Positions 7,184-7,635 of a DNA stretch of 7,635 bases are shown piece by piece. The position numbers and the translations under genes were made by a program. Below the pieces are notes generated by a model that saw only the letters and a list, made by a program, of their open reading frames with translations, was not told where the DNA came from and ran no database searches. Every line of letters starts with the position of its first letter. Position 1 is the stretch's first letter. The stretch is from Flavobacteriaceae bacterium (GTDB taxonomy: Bacteria; Bacteroidota; Bacteroidia; Flavobacteriales; Flavobacteriaceae), in assembly GCA_020347545.1 (NCBI GenBank), contig CP070731.1, positions 175,385 to 183,019 of the forward strand. The letters run 5' to 3'.

Positions 7184-7635
7184 ATGAAAAATATAGTATT
7201 GTTTGGCCCTCCCGGAGCAGGTAAAGGCACTCAGGCTGAATTGTTAAAGAATAAATATGACCTGGTGCATATTTCAACCGGTGATGTATTCAGGTTCAAT
7301 ATTAAAAATGAAACAGAACTGGGTAAGCTTGCTAAATCCTACATGGACAATGGTGACCTTGTACCGGATCAGGTGACCATTGATATGTTAAAAGCAGAAG
7401 TCAATAACAATCCTGAAGCTAAAGGATTTATTTTTGACGGCTTCCCAAGAACTGAGTCTCAGGCAGCATCTCTGGATGCTTTTCTTAAGGAAAAAAACGA
7501 GGGTATTGACGGTATGGTAGCCTTGGAAGTTCCTGAAAATCTTTTGGTAGAGAGATTACTCAACAGAGGAAAAACCAGTGGGCGACCAGACGATCAGGAT
7601 GAAGCCAAGATCAGAAACAGGTTCAACGAATACGA
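7184..7635 (+). CDS. adk: Adenylate kinase, short-LID type (C-terminus outside window)
   Basis: This cytoplasmic enzyme interconverts ATP + AMP and 2 ADP, setting adenylate balance. The visible 150 codons cover the N-terminal three-quarters of a protein of about 190 residues; the frame runs off the right edge. Motifs: the P-loop GPPGAGKGT (8-16, Lys14); STGD (31-34) and Arg37 for AMP binding; FDGFPRT (84-90), the adenylate kinase signature, with Arg89; then RGKTSGRPDD (128-137). The last motif is the short LID form, lacking the long zinc-finger-like LID of E. coli or Bacillus Adk, and is common in Bacteroidota. The ATG at 7184 puts the P-loop at the usual distance from the N-terminus; no Shine-Dalgarno is seen. 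It follows hpt by 28 bp with no terminator or promoter box between them, so an hpt-adk operon is likely. Flavobacteriia often place obgE next, but that lies outside the window. Confidence 0.97.
   Translation, partial: MKNIVLFGPPGAGKGTQAELLKNKYDLVHISTGDVFRFNIKNETELGKLAKSYMDNGDLVPDQVTIDMLKAEVNNNPEAKGFIFDGFPRTESQAASLDAFLKEKNEGIDGMVALEVPENLLVERLLNRGKTSGRPDDQDEAKIRNRFNEY

Noticed and set aside
1..7635. Mobile element, CRISPR array, tRNA/rRNA gene, or novel defence or biosynthetic system
   Set aside because: No direct-repeat arrays, transposase motifs, tRNA-like folds or unexplained long gaps were seen; every stretch over 160 bp belongs to a recognised housekeeping gene.

Overview
The window comes from the chromosome of a Bacteroidota bacterium, most likely a member of the Flavobacteriia. 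The evidence is the single-chain SecDF fusion, the short-LID adenylate kinase, an M61 peptidase lipoprotein of the type common in that group, AT-rich intergenic DNA with TAnnTTTG-type promoter boxes, and mostly no Shine-Dalgarno sequence before the starts. The assignment is by recognition of families and motifs, not by a database search.

Layout. Positions 1-1575 (minus strand) hold most of an M61-family metallopeptidase lipoprotein whose C-terminus lies beyond the left edge. Upstream of it, also on the minus strand, is a complete formate--tetrahydrofolate ligase (fhs, 1670-3343). The 94-bp gap between them shows no clear terminator, so they may share a transcript. A 157-bp divergent region (3344-3500) separates fhs from secDF (3501-6473, plus strand), a 990-residue fused protein-export motor component. 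secDF ends in a strong intrinsic-terminator hairpin (6503-6545). A promoter box just after it precedes hpt (6616-7155, hypoxanthine phosphoribosyltransferase) and adk (from 7184 and cut at the right edge, adenylate kinase), which are 28 bp apart and look like one operon.

How the genes relate. hpt and adk are both purine-nucleotide genes: salvage of free bases to IMP/GMP, and AMP/ATP balance. fhs supplies 10-formyl-tetrahydrofolate, which de novo purine synthesis consumes, so it is metabolically related but divergently transcribed. SecDF helps complete export of Sec substrates; the M61 protein, with its lipoprotein signal, would be such a substrate. These links are inferences from function and not evidence of co-regulation.

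The window reads as ordinary housekeeping chromosome. All five genes are intact where visible, none shows signs of recent transfer, and I found no mobile element, CRISPR array, tRNA, rRNA, riboswitch or previously undescribed system. The points worth a second look are modest: a long acidic insertion in the SecD periplasmic part of SecDF, divergence after the HExxH motif of the M61 protein, a Lys-to-Asn change in a conserved HPRT loop, and a terminator packed against the next promoter.
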